Positions 11,780-24,589 of a DNA stretch of 64,000 nt are shown in pieces. Source of the DNA: Plectrocnemia conspersa (Eukaryota; Arthropoda; Insecta; Trichoptera; Polycentropodidae). Numbering within the stretch: position 1 is the stretch's first letter; each line of letters begins with the position of its first letter. The stretch covers positions 1,860,001 through 1,924,000 of the forward strand of contig VTFK01000050.1 of assembly GCA_009617715.1 (NCBI GenBank), written 5' to 3'. Position numbers and translations under genes: made by a program. The notes beneath the pieces are model-generated. The model ran no database searches. It worked only from the letters and a program-made list of their open reading frames with translations, and was not told the DNA's origin.

Positions 11780-12931
11780 ACTATGAACTTTAATGAAATT
11801 TAAATATTAAAAAATCAACATTAACTGGCGTACTTTCCCCCTCCTCGCTAAAAAAAATCTGAATGACATCCCAAATTTTAAACAAGAAGTTCTCGGGTTA
11901 TCCCTAAATTAAATCTTAAAAAAGTGTTATATCTATAAAAATATTTTTTAATGTATGTCATTTCAGTGAAATAATATCGGAATACATTTTTACCAATAGA
12001 TATATATTTTTACTAGTGAAAATATAGTTTATTTGGCAGGTGCTTGTAAAATTATATGATTACAACTTATGTAGTAATTTATATGTTTACATACTTATCA
12101 CTATTTATTAACATGCGATGTATTGTGTAAATGTTACAGTGAAGTTTTATTTTCACTAGTGAAGTCCAAATACATTTTCACCAGTAGATATATTTCTATG
12201 AGGACAAATTAAATGTGCAATATATAAGATAATTGTAACATAAAATTAACTATTAGATAAATTAGGCGCAAGCGAGCATTAATTAATCTCTGCAACATAT
12301 CCTTTTTTAAAGATTTATCTTACATCAATGCACAAAAAATACGTTTCATGGAACAACGTATTTAATTAAATCCACATATCTCTTGAAATAATATATCTAT
12401 TTCTACTAGCGAATATATAATTTAACTGATAGTGAAATTATATACTGCTTGCGAAACAGTTGCGAAACGCTGTTCAAACCCAAACCATACCTAATGAGAT
12501 TCTTACAATAATTATGGTTTTAAAAATTTTATTAGGGAAAGTCCAAAATACAAACTAACCCAAATCTCAGGCAAAAATAAGTAGAACAAGGAGTACAAAC
12601 TTGCATCTCACATATTGCTCAATATTTTGTCTGATTTTAGATAATACACTATGTTTTAAAAATATTCTTACTGATATTGGTGCGAAATTTTGATATAATA
12701 GTACTGTTCAAAATGTATTCAAATCGAATTTTGGTCAATAGGAGGGCGCAAAAACAATTATCACTTCTCAGAAGTCAAAAATTCACGTCAAAAGCAATAA
12801 AATCGTGTCGTGGGAACTTTCGGTAACGAGCGTTCCTTTTGACGTTTTATTTATTGCTTTTGACGTGGATTTTTGACTTTTGAGAAGGGATAATTGTTTT
12901 TTGCGCCCTTCTATTGGTCAAAATTTGGTTT
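11780..12931 (+). mobile_element. Modular repeat family, most complete copy (H-B-C-A)
   Basis: Four modules follow in order. H (about 11780-11870) carries ACTATGAACTTTAATGAAAT and TCCCCCTCCTCGCTAAAAAA followed by CTGAATGACATCCC. B (about 11885-12500) begins TTCTCGGGTTATCCCT, has many CACTAGTGAAA-type strings and ends GTTCAAACCCAAACC. C (about 12500-12720) contains CATCTCACATATTGCTCAAT. A (12721-12931) is a foldback whose two arms are units of the 124-base type in opposite orientation. Other copies hold the same modules next to each other, so this is one composite family. No protein is encoded. Confidence 0.65.
12721..12931. repeat. Foldback (A module) with inverted arms of about 90 bases
   Basis: The left arm runs from CGAATTTTGGTCAATAGG through GAAGTCAAAAATTCACG to GCAATAAAATCGTGTCG. 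The right arm is its inverted, slightly diverged copy and ends GGTCAAAATTTGG. The spacer contains GGTAACGAGCG, a short palindrome-like core also present in the copies at 21760 and 43521. Confidence 0.85.
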
Positions 12932-15230
12932 AGTCATGCTTCCTTCATTCGGTTCTTACTTATTTTAGTTTTAATATAACCGCAATGCACTGGTTCAGTT
13001 TCATTTTCGGAATCAATATTTACTTTAAATACAGAGTTATAGCCTTTCGAACTAGTCTAGTTACCATTACTAAAACTCAATCAGCGTTAGTGCTTTTGTA
13101 ATGTTGAATCAAAAACTTTTAGACTCCGATCGGTGAAGTATTAAAAAATTTGGTTAAAATATACTAGTTTTATTGTTAAAAAAAAATATATCAATTCTAT
13201 AGGTAAGCAAAGCTTTTATAGTTCTTATAAGTATTAAAATGAATTCGTGAAATATAATTATCGTGTCACAAGTGAAGTGAAAAGCTTAGCTATTGTCGTA
13301 TTTATCTCTTTAAATAGAGTGGTTTATGGTTTTCAAACTAATTTTAAATTTAGCTACATTAGTTAAATTTAAGAAAACACAGAATAATTATGAGGGACCA
13401 CCGCTCGGGCTCGCCACAGAAGGCAGAGTGGTCCGCATCGGTGCGCAACCCTAAAGGGCATGTTCCATATAAATAATAAATCAATGCAAATGTAATCACA
13501 AAAAAAATATTTTTGCTCTATAAAAGGTTAGAATTGCTCTCTTTTCAGCACACCACATATACACACACTGAACTCCTGAAAATACTAAAGTGAGAAAACT
13601 CAGTCCTTGAAACCTATGCAATATGTGTACGTATCCCTTTTAAAGCTAGATAAATATGCTTACGTTATTGTAAGTATACTTACATTTATCAGGGGTATGA
13701 ATAAAAACATTTTAATATGACATTATTTTTAACAATGTCTAAGATTTACATAACGAGATTAAAAAGCGATCTGCAATAAAATTTCCGGGGAATTTGACGG
13801 CCGTTATGCAAATGCATAGATTTAGTCCGTTGTAGTTACAATGTTTAAATTTTTCGAGTTATGGCGCGTGAATATCGCTTCGTAACCGTTTTACGATTAT
13901 GGAGGTCTGCTTTTCGAACGCTTTGGAAAATAGCCAGAGAATTCCTCCTTCGCTTCTCGGTTTTGAAATCGATCATTGTTCGCACTTTTAAAAGACTTTA
14001 ATTAAATCAATCGCAACAGACGGTTGCAAAAATTCAATTAAGAATTTCCCCGGTCGACCCCTGGCATTTGTGATATTCTTTTTTTTTTTGACCTCCGATC
14101 GAGTGGCGGGCGATACGATCTGAACCACCTTCCATATCGACTTGCTTTTCGGATTGTATCCGGCGATAGGGCCGAGAGTTTTTCTTTTAATTTGTGCAAG
14201 GTGGGTATTTTAAAAAAAGTAACACACACACAGAGAGACTGGGTTAAGTGTATATGGGTTGGCAAATAGGAGTAGTGCTCCAATTCTAGGGCGATGCAGT
14301 CTCGATTGATTTTATTAGCTTGTGATACTTTTTGAAATCTATTTAAGGTTTTATAGTTTGATGTACTATTTGAAAAAATATAACTCTAGTATTATTAAAT
14401 TATATCGCACCTCTACAGATACAGTCACACAAATGTAAGCATAGTAATTGTGTTCCATTTTATTTATTATGTAATTTTATTGCATAGTTTTTTCGCACAT
14501 GCTTGGATCTATGTTTAAAGCAATCTGCATGCGTTGCTTCTGAAGAAAAGCATTACGAACAGATGTTTCAGAGGGTACGTTGCGGAATCCGACCCCGCGC
14601 TCCATTCAAAGGCAATATGTGACAGTATATGTTAATAGGCAACTGTCGATTTATATCCACTTCGATGATAATCGACCAATATGACTAATGTATTTTAGGG
14701 TTTAATTAAATAAAGTCCATAATTTGGTTGGTTTGTCAAAGTTTGATATTAATAATGTTAGGCTAGATGCATTACTAACGCTACCAAAATTTATTATATA
14801 TAGCTTGTAACATCTTAACATATACGGAGAAGAGTTTTTAATTAGTAAGTTACAAAATTAAGCCACGTTAAAAATTCAAATATTAAGACCACATTAAAAA
14901 TTTATACCTGCGTAAATATTAAAATATAATATTTCTATAAATCAATAACGTGCTGATAATATTATATCTGCGTAAATTGGCAACAATAATGTTCGATTGC
15001 GAGTTAATTATAATTTAATACACCCCTAACTGTGATTTGGGATGTTTTCTATAAACTTTTTCTGCATTTTACGTGTTTTGTGACAGTTAAAAAAGATAAT
15101 TGTGAATTATGTTTTTAAAAAAAAAATTTTTACCTGCAATGTAAAAAAATTGTGTATCACAGCAAGTTTTTTACTTTTGAGAATGTCGACGAAACGTAAA
15201 TAAATATATTTTCTTACTTGTATTTTTAAT
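12932..15230. other. Non-coding stretch
   Basis: No supportable gene. A GC-rich patch at 13390-13465 (GGGACCACCGCTCGGGCTCG and GTGGTCCGCATCGG) stands out but has no frame. A short CA/GA run lies at about 14220-14240. Immediately before the Penelope-like element, GAATGTCGACGAAACGT at 15181-15197 resembles the end of another Penelope-type terminal repeat on the plus strand, but it is too short to be sure. Confidence 0.45.
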
Positions 15231-15240
15231 TTCGGCCGTG

Positions 15241-16170
15241 ATTTTCCGGCCATGATCACGAATTATTTGCGACTGCCGCTCTTGTCCTTGACTTTGTCAT
15301 ATATACTCTTTCCGGTGGGGAATTATTAATTATATTAATTAATTGTCCATTTGTCTTGGATGAGTTATTTGTGTCTGTGTACATGTTTTTGTTTAATGTT
15401 GTGGCAATTAGGTCGGTGACATTTTTTTGTGATTTTATTTTTCGTAATGATTCTAAAGCCGGAAGCCAAAATTTTGATAATATACTACTATCATCTCTTT
15501 TGTTCATAGCGATATTTTTGTGAATTTCTATTTCAAGTGCTTCTCGTTTCGTACGAACAAAAATGTTTTTAACATTAGCTATGGTTTTTGTGCTACTAAA
15601 ATCAATTTTATGGTCTTCTGTGAAACTGTGTTCGACTAGAGTAGAATTACTATTGAATTTTTTTACAGCGTTTTTATGTTCGTTTTCTCTGTGTGCAATG
15701 CGTCTGTTAGATTGTCCAATGTAAATTTTTTCACAATATGCACATGAGATTTTATATACACCTTGGGATTCATTTTTTAGATTATCTTTCCGGTTTGGAA
15801 GCATTGAACCAATTTTGTTTTTGGACTGAAAAATAGTTCTGATATCGTGCTTCATTAGGGTTCTTCCGATCTTTTCTGTTACCTTTTTTGGATGTATGGA
15901 AGACGTGCATATCCTATGTAATTTTTTTCAATTTTCTTTTTTTTCTTCTTTGTTACTTTCAAGTTTTCTTTTTTAAAACCACTTGATTGTAGTGCTATTT
16001 TCACGGTTTTGAGTTCATCGTTGATATGTTCTTTGACGGCTAATATTTTAGCACTATTGGCATAGAGAAAATAATTCTGGATGGTGGTGGGAATTTCACG
16101 GGCCGGAAAATATATATGACAAGGTCAAGGACAAAAAATCGCAAATAATTCGTGATCATGGCCGGAAAAA
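15241..16170 (-). mobile_element. Penelope-like retroelement copy 1 (5'-truncated, inverted ends)
   Basis: A reverse-transcribing Penelope-like element (PLE) remnant that carries the C-terminal part of its protein. The left end (15241-15318) and the right end (16101-16170) are inverted copies: CCGGCCATGATCACGAATTA, then a TTGTCCTTGAC string, then GTCATATATA. An inverted partial terminal repeat at the truncated 5' end is common for PLEs. The end also contains a stem (GGCCG/CGGCC) followed by GAAA, resembling the hammerhead motifs known from PLE terminal repeats. The element abuts an AT microsatellite. Confidence 0.85.
15256..16108 (-). pseudogene. Penelope-like polyprotein fragment with GIY-YIG endonuclease
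   Basis: The downstream 199 codons (15256-15855) include GVYKISCAYCEKIYIGQSN, a GIY-YIG nuclease core. GVY lies at about residues 32-34 and YIG at 45-47, with CAYC Cys residues between them and the usual R/H-rich helix following (RRIAHRENEH). A conserved STLVEHSFTEDHKIDF block follows, then TKREALEIEIHKN. Upstream, the frame continues after a shift in an A6 run (15883-15889) with GYARLPYIQK then VTEKIGRTLMKHD. Above that is EIPTTIQNYFLYANSAKILA, the region behind the reverse-transcriptase thumb. The RT palm with its catalytic Asp residues is missing. In PLEs the nuclease nicks the target DNA for primed reverse transcription. The copy is dead by truncation and frameshift. Confidence 0.9.
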
Positions 16171-16191
16171 TATAAATATATAGAAAAAATA

Positions 16192-16194
<3 letters not shown>

Positions 16195-16262
<68 letters not shown>
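16195..16262. repeat. AT dinucleotide microsatellite
   Basis: About 68 bases of nearly pure (AT)n lie between the two Penelope-like copies. Confidence 0.95.
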
Positions 16263-16267
<5 letters not shown>

Positions 16268-16289
16268 TTAAATTCATTTTTAATTAATC

Positions 16290-17003
16290 ACTATTAGAAC
16301 TTACTGTTCGATATTTCGGCTGTGATACTCCAGCCATGGTCACGAAGCAACTCCCGTCCTCGTTCTTGACCCTGGCATATATACGCACTTGTGGGTGGTG
16401 GGTCAGTATTATTGATATTTATTAATTGTATATTTGCTGCGGCATTGTAATTTGTGTCCGTGCTAATGACAATTATATGTGATTTTGTCGTTCGTATAGA
16501 CTTTAAAACCGGAAGCCATGACTTGATTTCATGCTGCTGTCATCTCATTTGTTCAATGCGATATTCTTGTGAATTTCTATTTCCAGTGCTTAGCGTGTTT
16601 TGTTGGAACAAACGGATTTTAAACATTAGCTACAGTCTTTGTGCTCTTGAAGTCAATTTTGTGGTCTTCATTAAAACTATGTTTAGTAGACCTACCGTTA
16701 AAGATTTTTACCGCATTTTTGTGTTCGACTTCTCGTTTTGCGATTTATCTCTTCGACTGTTATATATAGACTATATCGCAATCTCATACATGAGATTTGA
16801 TACACTCATTAAATTCATTTTGTATTCAATCTTTTGCGTTGTGAAGCATTGAACAAAATTTATTTTATGATTAAAAAAATGGTCTTATGTATGGACTCTT
16901 GCGATCTTTTTCGTAATCTCGTTTTTTTTTCGGGAAGTTATTCATTGCGATGAGAACTTACTGTTTAATATTTCGGCTGTGATACTCTAGTCATGATCAC
17001 AAA
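16290..17003 (-). mobile_element. Penelope-like retroelement copy 2, strongly decayed, with direct terminal repeats
   Basis: The sequence from 16310 follows copy 1 closely in order (terminal stem, TTGACCCTGGCATATATA, CGGAAGCCATGA, GTGAATTTCTATTTCCAGTG, GCATTTTTGTGTTCG). It is diverged, and the reading frame is lost, so the GIY-YIG region is only partly readable. A second copy of the terminal motif (AGAACTTACTGTTTAATATT then TCGGCTGTGATACTC) at 16945-17003 repeats 16293-16345 in direct orientation. This is a head-to-tail terminal repeat, as expected for PLE tandem arrangements. The 132-codon plus-strand frame over this region is antisense to the element and not a gene. Confidence 0.8.
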
Positions 17004-17080
17004 ATTTTAGTAACTTACTTACTTCCAGTTTAAATTTACAATTTTCAACTTGTTTAAGCTATTTAATTAAAATTGCATAC

Positions 17081-17972
17081 GCCGTTGGTCGCGCCTGAGC
17101 GAATAGCCGCCTTTCAGTTCTTTAAAAATCGAATATTTATTATTTTTTTTACTTTTGGTTAATTTTAGTGTTGTATATATAAAATAAATAAATTTTTTAA
17201 AACTTTTATTTACATAACGAAAGAAGAAAAATAAAATAATAAATATTTTACAAGAAAAATATATTTTTTTTAGATATATGCTTAAAACTTTAAAAATAAC
17301 ATGAAAAATATATATTATTTTTGATCTTGATTACTTGAATACTTAGTTATGCAATCTGGACATAATGCCGATGAATGTTCTTTGCATATTGAGTTATAGC
17401 ACATGTGGCATTTGATGGTGATTTTGAGATTTTTTTCCTTGGGCAAAAATTACATTTTTGACGATTTTATTCACTTGGTTCTGGGTGATGAATTATCGCA
17501 GTGTAAGGTTTCTATCCTAAATACTCCTATATTTTTATTTGCAAACTTTGCAATAAATTTGTTTAATTTCTTTAAATTATCTAAGGGATCGAAAAAAAAA
17601 AAAATTCAAAATAGTTTTTTTACTATGTATCAAAAGAGTTAAATAAAATATATTTATAAAATAAATCAAAAAAACATAATAATACTAACAAAAAGTAAAT
17701 AATAATAAAAAGAAACTACCAAAAAATAAAATTTCCAGCACGAATCTAACCCGCGTTAATAACGTTCTCTCTCAATCCTTGATATAACACAACTAATACG
17801 TAAAACCAAATGTATATCGAATTAGTAAGCACGTGTTTGAGCCTGCAATATTGAAGAAAACATAATTCTTGAAAAGTAGAGGGACCCGCAAGTTATTATG
17901 TTTCATACAAAAAAAACGACATCAAAAAAACCGATAGGGTGAGCGCTGCGCCGCCGTGCGACCAACGGCGGG
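17081..17972 (-). mobile_element. Second piggyBac-like element, short remnant
   Basis: The ends are a 12-base perfect inverted repeat, GCCGTTGGTCGC at 17081-17092 and its reverse complement at 17958-17969. Outside both ends stands the direct repeat TTAAAATTGCATA (17067-17079 and 17973-17985). On the right the TTAA abuts a CCCGCCGTTGG-type terminus, as in piggyBac. On the left the TTAA is ten bases away, so the left edge may be rearranged. The body contains a Cys-rich transposase tail on the minus strand (17315-17450). It is internally deleted, about 0.9 kb. Confidence 0.55.
17315..17450 (-). pseudogene. piggyBac-like transposase, C-terminal Cys-rich tail
   Basis: The minus-strand frame reads KEKNLKITIKCHMCYNSICK, then EHSSALCPDCITKYSSNQDQ, then K-stop. 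The spacing C-x2-C-x4-C-x2-H-x5-C-x2-C resembles the zinc-binding Cys-rich domain at the C terminus of many piggyBac-type transposases, which binds the element ends. About 44 codons are open down to a clean stop, preceded by an in-frame stop. No catalytic domain is found within this element. The flanking inverted repeat and TTAA support the assignment. Confidence 0.55.
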
Positions 17973-17985
17973 TTAAAATTGCATA

Positions 17986-20900
17986 ATTTCATTAAAAAAA
18001 TATATTTTAATTTCTGTGCGACACAACACATTTTTATTTATTTTTTATACAAAATTAAGTGGTATTTTTGCTCTACAATAGGTCATGGAATATAATATTT
18101 CTATGCTAAACAGTAACTTTACAATCCAGCTATTTTCGAGGAATTCTACTTTTGGGTTCCAGACTGTCTTCGAGAATCACGATCGCGTCCTCTTTTGATG
18201 GCCGCTTATGGCTGTGGCCATATTATTTTATTAACCTGTTTTTTTTGCTGATCCAGTTTATAATTTAATTTTGTGTATAAAATTTTTTTTTGGTATATTC
18301 AATATTACTATTATTATTTTTTGACCATCGTGACGCATTGGGGTAACCTGGTCTTAATTTAATCTAAATAAATATAAACGATGACGACGTATAAAGATTT
18401 TTAACATAACGACTAGTGTTTCATATATGAAATATATTGATGTCGATTTAAAAAGTATGATTTCATTTTTTTTTGTGAAAAAAATCTATAATTTTTTTTA
18501 TAAAAACTAGAGCAAGAAAAATTTTATAAAAAGCCTTTTAAAAGCCTATATCAATATTTCGTCACGAAATTGTAAAAAAAACAGATTCGTTGCTACTGAT
18601 TTTGAAGCACGAAAACCATGTTTCTGATCAGTCAAGTATCTTTTTAATACTTGAGCTGGTACTGATAAAAGCAACGCATGCTAATTATTTTATGTAATTG
18701 CTTTGTATTTATTTTATGTATGGGTTACTTTTGTAAAAATAATTAGGTATACCAGATAATTGTAGGTATCTCCGAGCAGCTATTGTGTTCGATATAAAAA
18801 AGAAGTAGAGATGATGTAGAAAAAACCTCTTGACACACTTAGAATTTTTTTTATGAACAACTCATACTCTTGAGCAATTGAAATATCCAGTAGGGAAGGA
18901 AACGACGAAGAAAAACATTTGTAATAATTACAGTTAATAGAAATCGCATGCAATGTAGTAGTTTAAATAGCGGAGAGTCGCTTTTAGCCCCTAGTTCCCC
19001 CGTTTCACAAATCGGCTCTAAAAAGCGACCTTGTACACTTTTCGTCGAGTTTAGAGCATTCGGTTAAATCGAACGAAAGGGCGGTGGTAATTGGGTAGGG
19101 TCGTAAATAAGCGATATTCGAAGGCGTTTGACGATTCGAGCCTAAACTTTGACGGGGGTAAAATAACGGGGCGAATCGTGATGCAATTTTCCGAGCGGTT
19201 TACCTACATTGTCGACTGCTTCGAGTTGAATACCCCTGATTTTACAATACGCCGAGCTTGCATTGCACGCATACAAAGCTAACTCGGCAGAAGCTCGGGA
19301 TGAAAAAATAGAATCTCATATGGGTATATTCATATTTGTACCTACTTGAAAGCAAAACGTATACTGATGATGCAGTTGTTCAAGCGTGCTCTTCAGAACT
19401 TAACGGCGCAAATAAACAGTGTTAAAAAAGACGCAGGTTGAGAATGAATATTTAGTGAATAAAACTAACCACCGATAAAAGTCTGACCACTGAGAGGTAA
19501 TAAAAAAATTGGTAAACGATCAAAATTAGTTTACAATTTTTTTTAATGTATTTTATTGAATTGTTATGCGCTGTATAATTTGAACTAAAATTAGGTAAAA
19601 TATGACACAAGATTTTAATTAAAAAAGGTTATTATTAAGTACGAAAATAGAGGTACAAAAATAGAAATGAATTGGAACACTCTTCTTAATGATGTACACA
19701 TAAAATACCTGAAGGCTCAAAGTACGTTTGACCTTTAAAATTATTTACATTACACATTCATCGTGGAGTGGAAAATCGATTAAGCTGACGAACAAAAATA
19801 CATACAGGTGAAAGCTCTTGTAGCGAACTATGATCATTAAAACGTCTTCGGGTAATTTTTAACGAGGTCGGCTCGGTTGAAGTTGAACCCGAAAAAATCA
19901 GCTCGTTGCGGTTTTAGCAGAGATAGTAAAGTTTGGCAGAAGAGCGTTCGAATAGCCTCGGGCGATGAATATGATAATTTGTAAAATCTGGACCGGATTT
20001 TCTCTATTGTCATTCAAAGCGAGGCTCATTTAATAACCAGGTGGGAAAACTTCTTCCTTGAGGCTTTGATTTTCACTTCTTAAAAAGTATCAACACGTAT
20101 ACATACACATATACAGATTTATCAAAGAAAAGAAACGGACGTATACAAAAATGCCATTCTTTAGAGAATCTCAATCGGCAGTTAAGAGTATACATACTTG
20201 TATACTATTAACTTGAATTGGAATGGTGGAAATGAAGTTTATACGTATATTCAGTGGCATAAGTTTTTTGGAATTTTTTTCTGGAATACAATTATGCTGA
20301 TAAATTGAAAGCCTATTGACACATAAAGAATCTAGTCAGTATATAATTATTTATAAGTAATGAAAAATCTGTATATTCGAAGGATTTATTGTAAGAAATT
20401 TAACAGATTTTTTTTAAGGCTCGGCAAATAACGATTAGGTGGTCTTTGAACGAACCTTTTTTACTAGTAATTACCGTGGCAGAATTCTAATTAGGTATTA
20501 ATTAATCTAGGGATTTTGGGTTAGCCTCGCTAATTATTTAAAGAAACCCGTTCCATTGATTATCTCATTTGATGGAACTATAATCTAACTTATTGTATTA
20601 ATTAGACTTATCCGCATACAATTTTCCGTTGACTTTTTTTTTTAATTGAATTTTTTTGTGATTCCATTTTTTTTTTTAAAACTTATAAACTCAAGAATAA
20701 AATATTATTACACCGCATCCCTGAATTTTACATTCGCACGTTGCCAAAAGTATCCGTTTTGAATATACTGTTATGTCATTAAAAATACTGAATAATCCGA
20801 TAAGATATTTATTAGACATTAGGCAATAACAAAATCTTGGGTATTGGGTAAAGGATAAAAACCTGGAAGGATCTATCGATATTCTTTAATTCTTCTGGCA

Positions 20901-21169
20901 TATAAACACTGTCGTTCTTGATTACTCTGGTCAGATTTCAACTAGAACATCACTTCACTTCCGATTTGAAATCTCGATAGTTCAGCTAAACAAGCACCAA
21001 GCAAAGCTATCCTTAAAAGTCTTTCACAGGGACATTATTTAGAGGTTAGGAGCAAGGTGAATTTGACTAGAAAACTGCATGTCATATGATTAAATATTAT
21101 AAATCTTAAGGAAACAGTAGCGTGGTTTTTTATTCAATTTCGGTCTAAGGGTCGTAATGGCGGCATATG
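17986..21169. other. Long non-coding stretch
   Basis: No gene is recognised. Bases 18120-18235 and 18960-19300 have raised GC. The latter is open for 63 codons on the plus strand but has no known domain. The rest is AT-rich. Presumably intronic or intergenic. Confidence 0.45.
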
Positions 21170-21610
21170 TTTAATAAAAAGCTTAGATTCTAGGTATTTA
21201 ACGCTTGTTTTCCATTTGACGTAATTTCTCTCTTAATTTAAGAGATGGTGGCAGTGTTTATCAATCTTTTGTAAAGATAATTGCTTCTGTTTTAATTCAG
21301 TTGATTTAATTTTCCACCTCTCAAAATTTTTAAGATTTTTGTAATTGCACTAGTTAAAATAGGTGTATCGTTAGCGTAAGTAGATAAACATGTATTTTTT
21401 TATTTTTAGGATATCGTTCGTATACAAGATAAAAATGAACGGCCCGAGCAAACTTCCCTGGGGAACTCCTGCTGGAATTTTACGCGGGTTCGAGTGTTCA
21501 TTATTTAGTGAAACAATAAAGCTTCTGCTTTTCAGGTATGAGTGTATTAAACGTAGCAGATAGTCAGGGGTTTTGTTTTTGACATTAATAGTCCCGTATA
21601 GTTTTTCATA
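21170..21610 (-). pseudogene. Non-LTR retrotransposon (LINE) reverse-transcriptase fragment, copy 1
   Basis: Minus-strand pieces read KIPAGVPQGSLLGPFIFILY then TNDI, the hallmark reverse-transcriptase block [VP]PQGS.LGPLLF..Y.NDI of jockey/CR1-like LINEs. A degraded catalytic block (the YADD position reads like YAND) and a VKWKTSVKYL-like string follow. Stops and frameshifts are frequent. The nucleotide sequence matches the fragment at 31145-31557 in the opposite orientation over essentially its whole length, so both come from one family. Confidence 0.8.
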
Positions 21611-21759
21611 TTAAAATTAGCACATATGTGTTCCATTAAACTATTATTAATATGTTGTCGAGTGATTTTTATAATATATTATGTTTTAAAAATATTATAG
21701 CTATTCTTATCAATATTACGACAGAATTTTGCTATTAGAGTATTGGCCGAAGTATATTA

Positions 21760-21981
21760 AAACCGAATTTTGTTCAATAGGAGGGCACAAAAACAATTAT
21801 CACTTCTCAGAAGTCGAAAATTCACGTCAAAAGCAATAAAATCGTGTCGGTGCCGTCGCAGTGGGAACGCTCGGTAACGAGCGACGGCGCCGACACGATT
21901 TTATTGCTTTTGATGTGGATTTTTGACTTCTGAGAAGTGATAATTGTTTTTTGCGCTCTCCTATTGGTCAAAATTCGGTTT
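21760..21981. repeat. Foldback A module, copy with full inverted arms
   Basis: The arms run from AACCGAATTTTGTTCAATAG to a GC-rich centre (GGTGCCGTCGCAGTGGGAAC, then GCTCGGTAACGAGCG) and back to TGGTCAAAATTCGG. The left flank (TATTATGTTTTAAAAATATT) matches the C module edge upstream of the copy at 12721. Confidence 0.85.
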
Positions 21982-22043
21982 AGATGTTCCACATGTAATT
22001 TGTAATATTATAATAAAAAAATCATTATATGAGCATTTTCAAT

Positions 22044-22340
22044 GTGACGGCGCTGACACGATTTTATTGCTTTTGATGTAAATTTTAAACTTCTGAGAAG
22101 GGATAATTATTTTTTTGCGCTCTTTTATTGGTAAAAATTCGGTTTTATTTGCTTTATTTGATTCGTATTATTATTATATTTTAGGTACGCTGTATAACCG
22201 AGCGTTTTCACTGCGACGGCAGGATTTTATTGCTTTTGATATGAATTTTAAACAGGGACGTTATTTGGAGGAGGAGGTACCTTCCTTTTAAATTTGGCAA
22301 AAAAATGCATGTGATTTAATTAAAATTTTATAAAAAAATT
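22044..22340 (+). repeat. Single A unit followed by partial A unit joined to an H module
   Basis: Bases 22044-22146 form one unit of the 124-base type. Bases 22195-22250 start as a second unit (AACCGAGCGTTTTCACTGCG) but break off after TTTTGATATGAATTTTAAAC. They run straight into CAGGGACGTTATTTGGAGG, the beginning of module H. Confidence 0.7.
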
Positions 22341-22789
22341 AAAATATTAAAAAACGACAATGTCGTTTTAATGGGATTGCACTGAAATTTAATGGTATAT
22401 TTTTAATGTTAATATAGCAAAGGTTATAGTTATATTTTTTTACCTTCTCTTAGAAACCACATGGTAAATATATATTTCACTCTTTGCATTTCATCGCCAT
22501 TCTATGCACATTTTGGTTAGCTATTATTATATTCTTTATTCTGTGGTTACCATACAGTTGTTTTCGCTGTTGTTATTTGTTAATCTATTATTTCTCAGGT
22601 CTTAAATGCATAAATTCATTAAATAATTATAAAACGATAAACAACCACTATGGAATTAATTTAATTTACTATACATTTTAAAATTATTTATTCAAATCTC
22701 ACTAATATTGTTATAAAAATACTTATTATGAATCGTTTTTACTGTAACGGAAAAGACACGATTTTATTGCTTTTGAATTTTGAACAGAA

Positions 22790-22935
22790 ATGTCCCTTGA
22801 ATTTGGGCAGAATTTATAAAATTATAAAATTCATAGAATTTCATTTTATCAAATACTATGAATTTTAATGAAATAAAAATAATAAAAAACGACCATTTTT
22901 GCTCCCTTTGGAAAAATCTGAAATGACTCCTTTCA
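22790..22935. repeat. H module copy
   Basis: Bases CTATGAATTTTAATGAAAT, TAATAAAAAACGACCA, TTTGCTCCCTTTGG and AAATCTGAAATGAC follow the H consensus seen in the copies at 31898 and 62952. TTTTATTGCTTTTG from an A unit lies just before it (22759-22772). Confidence 0.6.
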
Positions 22936-24385
22936 CTTTGAACCTTTGATTGGTTAAGCCAAACTGTCATGAATCTACGACTTGAAGATTAAAATGATGT
23001 ATTAGTTTGGCGAGAAAATGTACGTATTTTTGTCAAGAAAAAAATATATCAAAAACTTTTATAGTACGTATATTAGTACGTAAAAATATATCAAAGACAA
23101 TCTACCTGGTCATTAACATTTATTTAGTTAAATATTACATAAAATACGCTAGTAGAAATATTATATTTATTTAATACTCGTACCGAAAAGGGAATTATCT
23201 TGGATCTTTGACCACTAGGCTGGGTACTTATGTGAACTTGTGAAAGCAAGTTAGGCTTATATAACTCGTCTATTACGTGAAAGTTTTTTCCTCGATTTGC
23301 TAATTAACTATATTTTAAGCGGGTAGGGAGCTCCGTAATGGGTCAACGCGTAATAAATGAAGAGGTATTCAGTGAATTTGTGTAGATATGACACACTTTC
23401 GGAAAGGCATTAAATTAATAAAGAAAAAGCGTAGCGAAAAGATGTCTCGCATAAATAACCGTGAGCCATTCTTCTGCGAGGCACTTATTATATGCCATAA
23501 TGACACACTTATGAACGTTGAAGGCAGCCGAGGGTTGTTTAGCTCAAAATTAAAAATTGCTTATCCAAATAAGGACGAGGTAAACACAATTACTCTAATG
23601 CACACTCGTAGTCTTTGTTATTATATAATACGTAGCATAAGGCGGTCTGACGTACTCTCTTGAAAAATATTACACAAGAGGAGATAGCTATAAGTGGTTC
23701 AAAAAAATAAATCAAAATAATTGAATTATTAATTCACATTGTATGAACAGAGAAATAAATATATATGGCTTATTTTGAGTTTCGTGTCATGAAAAAACTC
23801 AACCAGAAGGCAAGGGTACAAAGAAATCTCTTCAATGTACAATATGAAGTAATTGGATACTCATGTTGGAAGACTACACAAATATAGACAAGCACTTAAA
23901 AAGCAACAGTATTTCTTACTAATATCAAAGTCTAAATTATTAGGTTTGAGTTTGTTTTAAAAGCAGTAAAAATATCTGTCCTGTCTCAGTATTTATACTA
24001 AACGTATTGTATTAAAATTATCTTTAGTTAGTTAAAAAACGATCCTACGGTATTTTAGACTAATTTATATTTATTATTTATTGCTCGATGCGTTGCTATT
24101 TAAATATATGTTTCTTATATTTCATTCATTGAAATAATTTCTAATCTCTTAAGGTTTTTTATGGGTTATTTCTGATAGGCAATCAAAGCATTTATTCGAC
24201 CGATGTATATTAGATGGACTGATACAATATCATAGGTATCTGAATATAATTTGTTATAATTTTTTACGGGTTTTATTAAAAATTGTCAATATATTAATAA
24301 AATGTATCGTTTTAAAATATTAGTATCTAAATAAAAATGAAAACGAAACAGAAATAAAATTTATTGCTCAAAATAATGATGTCCA
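22936..24385. other. Non-coding stretch
   Basis: No gene is recognised. An open frame of 91 codons at 23388-23663 lacks a recognisable domain. AT-rich otherwise. Confidence 0.45.
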
Positions 24386-24440
24386 TTACCCGCACGTCGG
24401 TTAGCTGCGGTATCTCACGACAGTGAGAGACATATAGATA
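24386..24440 (-). repeat. Dispersed repeat D, copy 2 (inverted)
   Basis: Reverse complemented, it reads CTCTCACTGTCGTGAGATAC, CGCAGCTAACCGACGTGCGG and GTAATGGA, aligning with the D core at 8908 and 35851. Confidence 0.5.
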
Positions 24441-24589
24441 GTTTTGCAATATAATTATTATATTTGGATTATTTTAAATAATAATACTTTTTACGGCAAA
24501 AAAAATATTAAAAATATTTGTATATTAATATTATGCATATTTAGAACATGTTAATATGTCTATTACCAGTGTTACCGGCATTTCAGTGC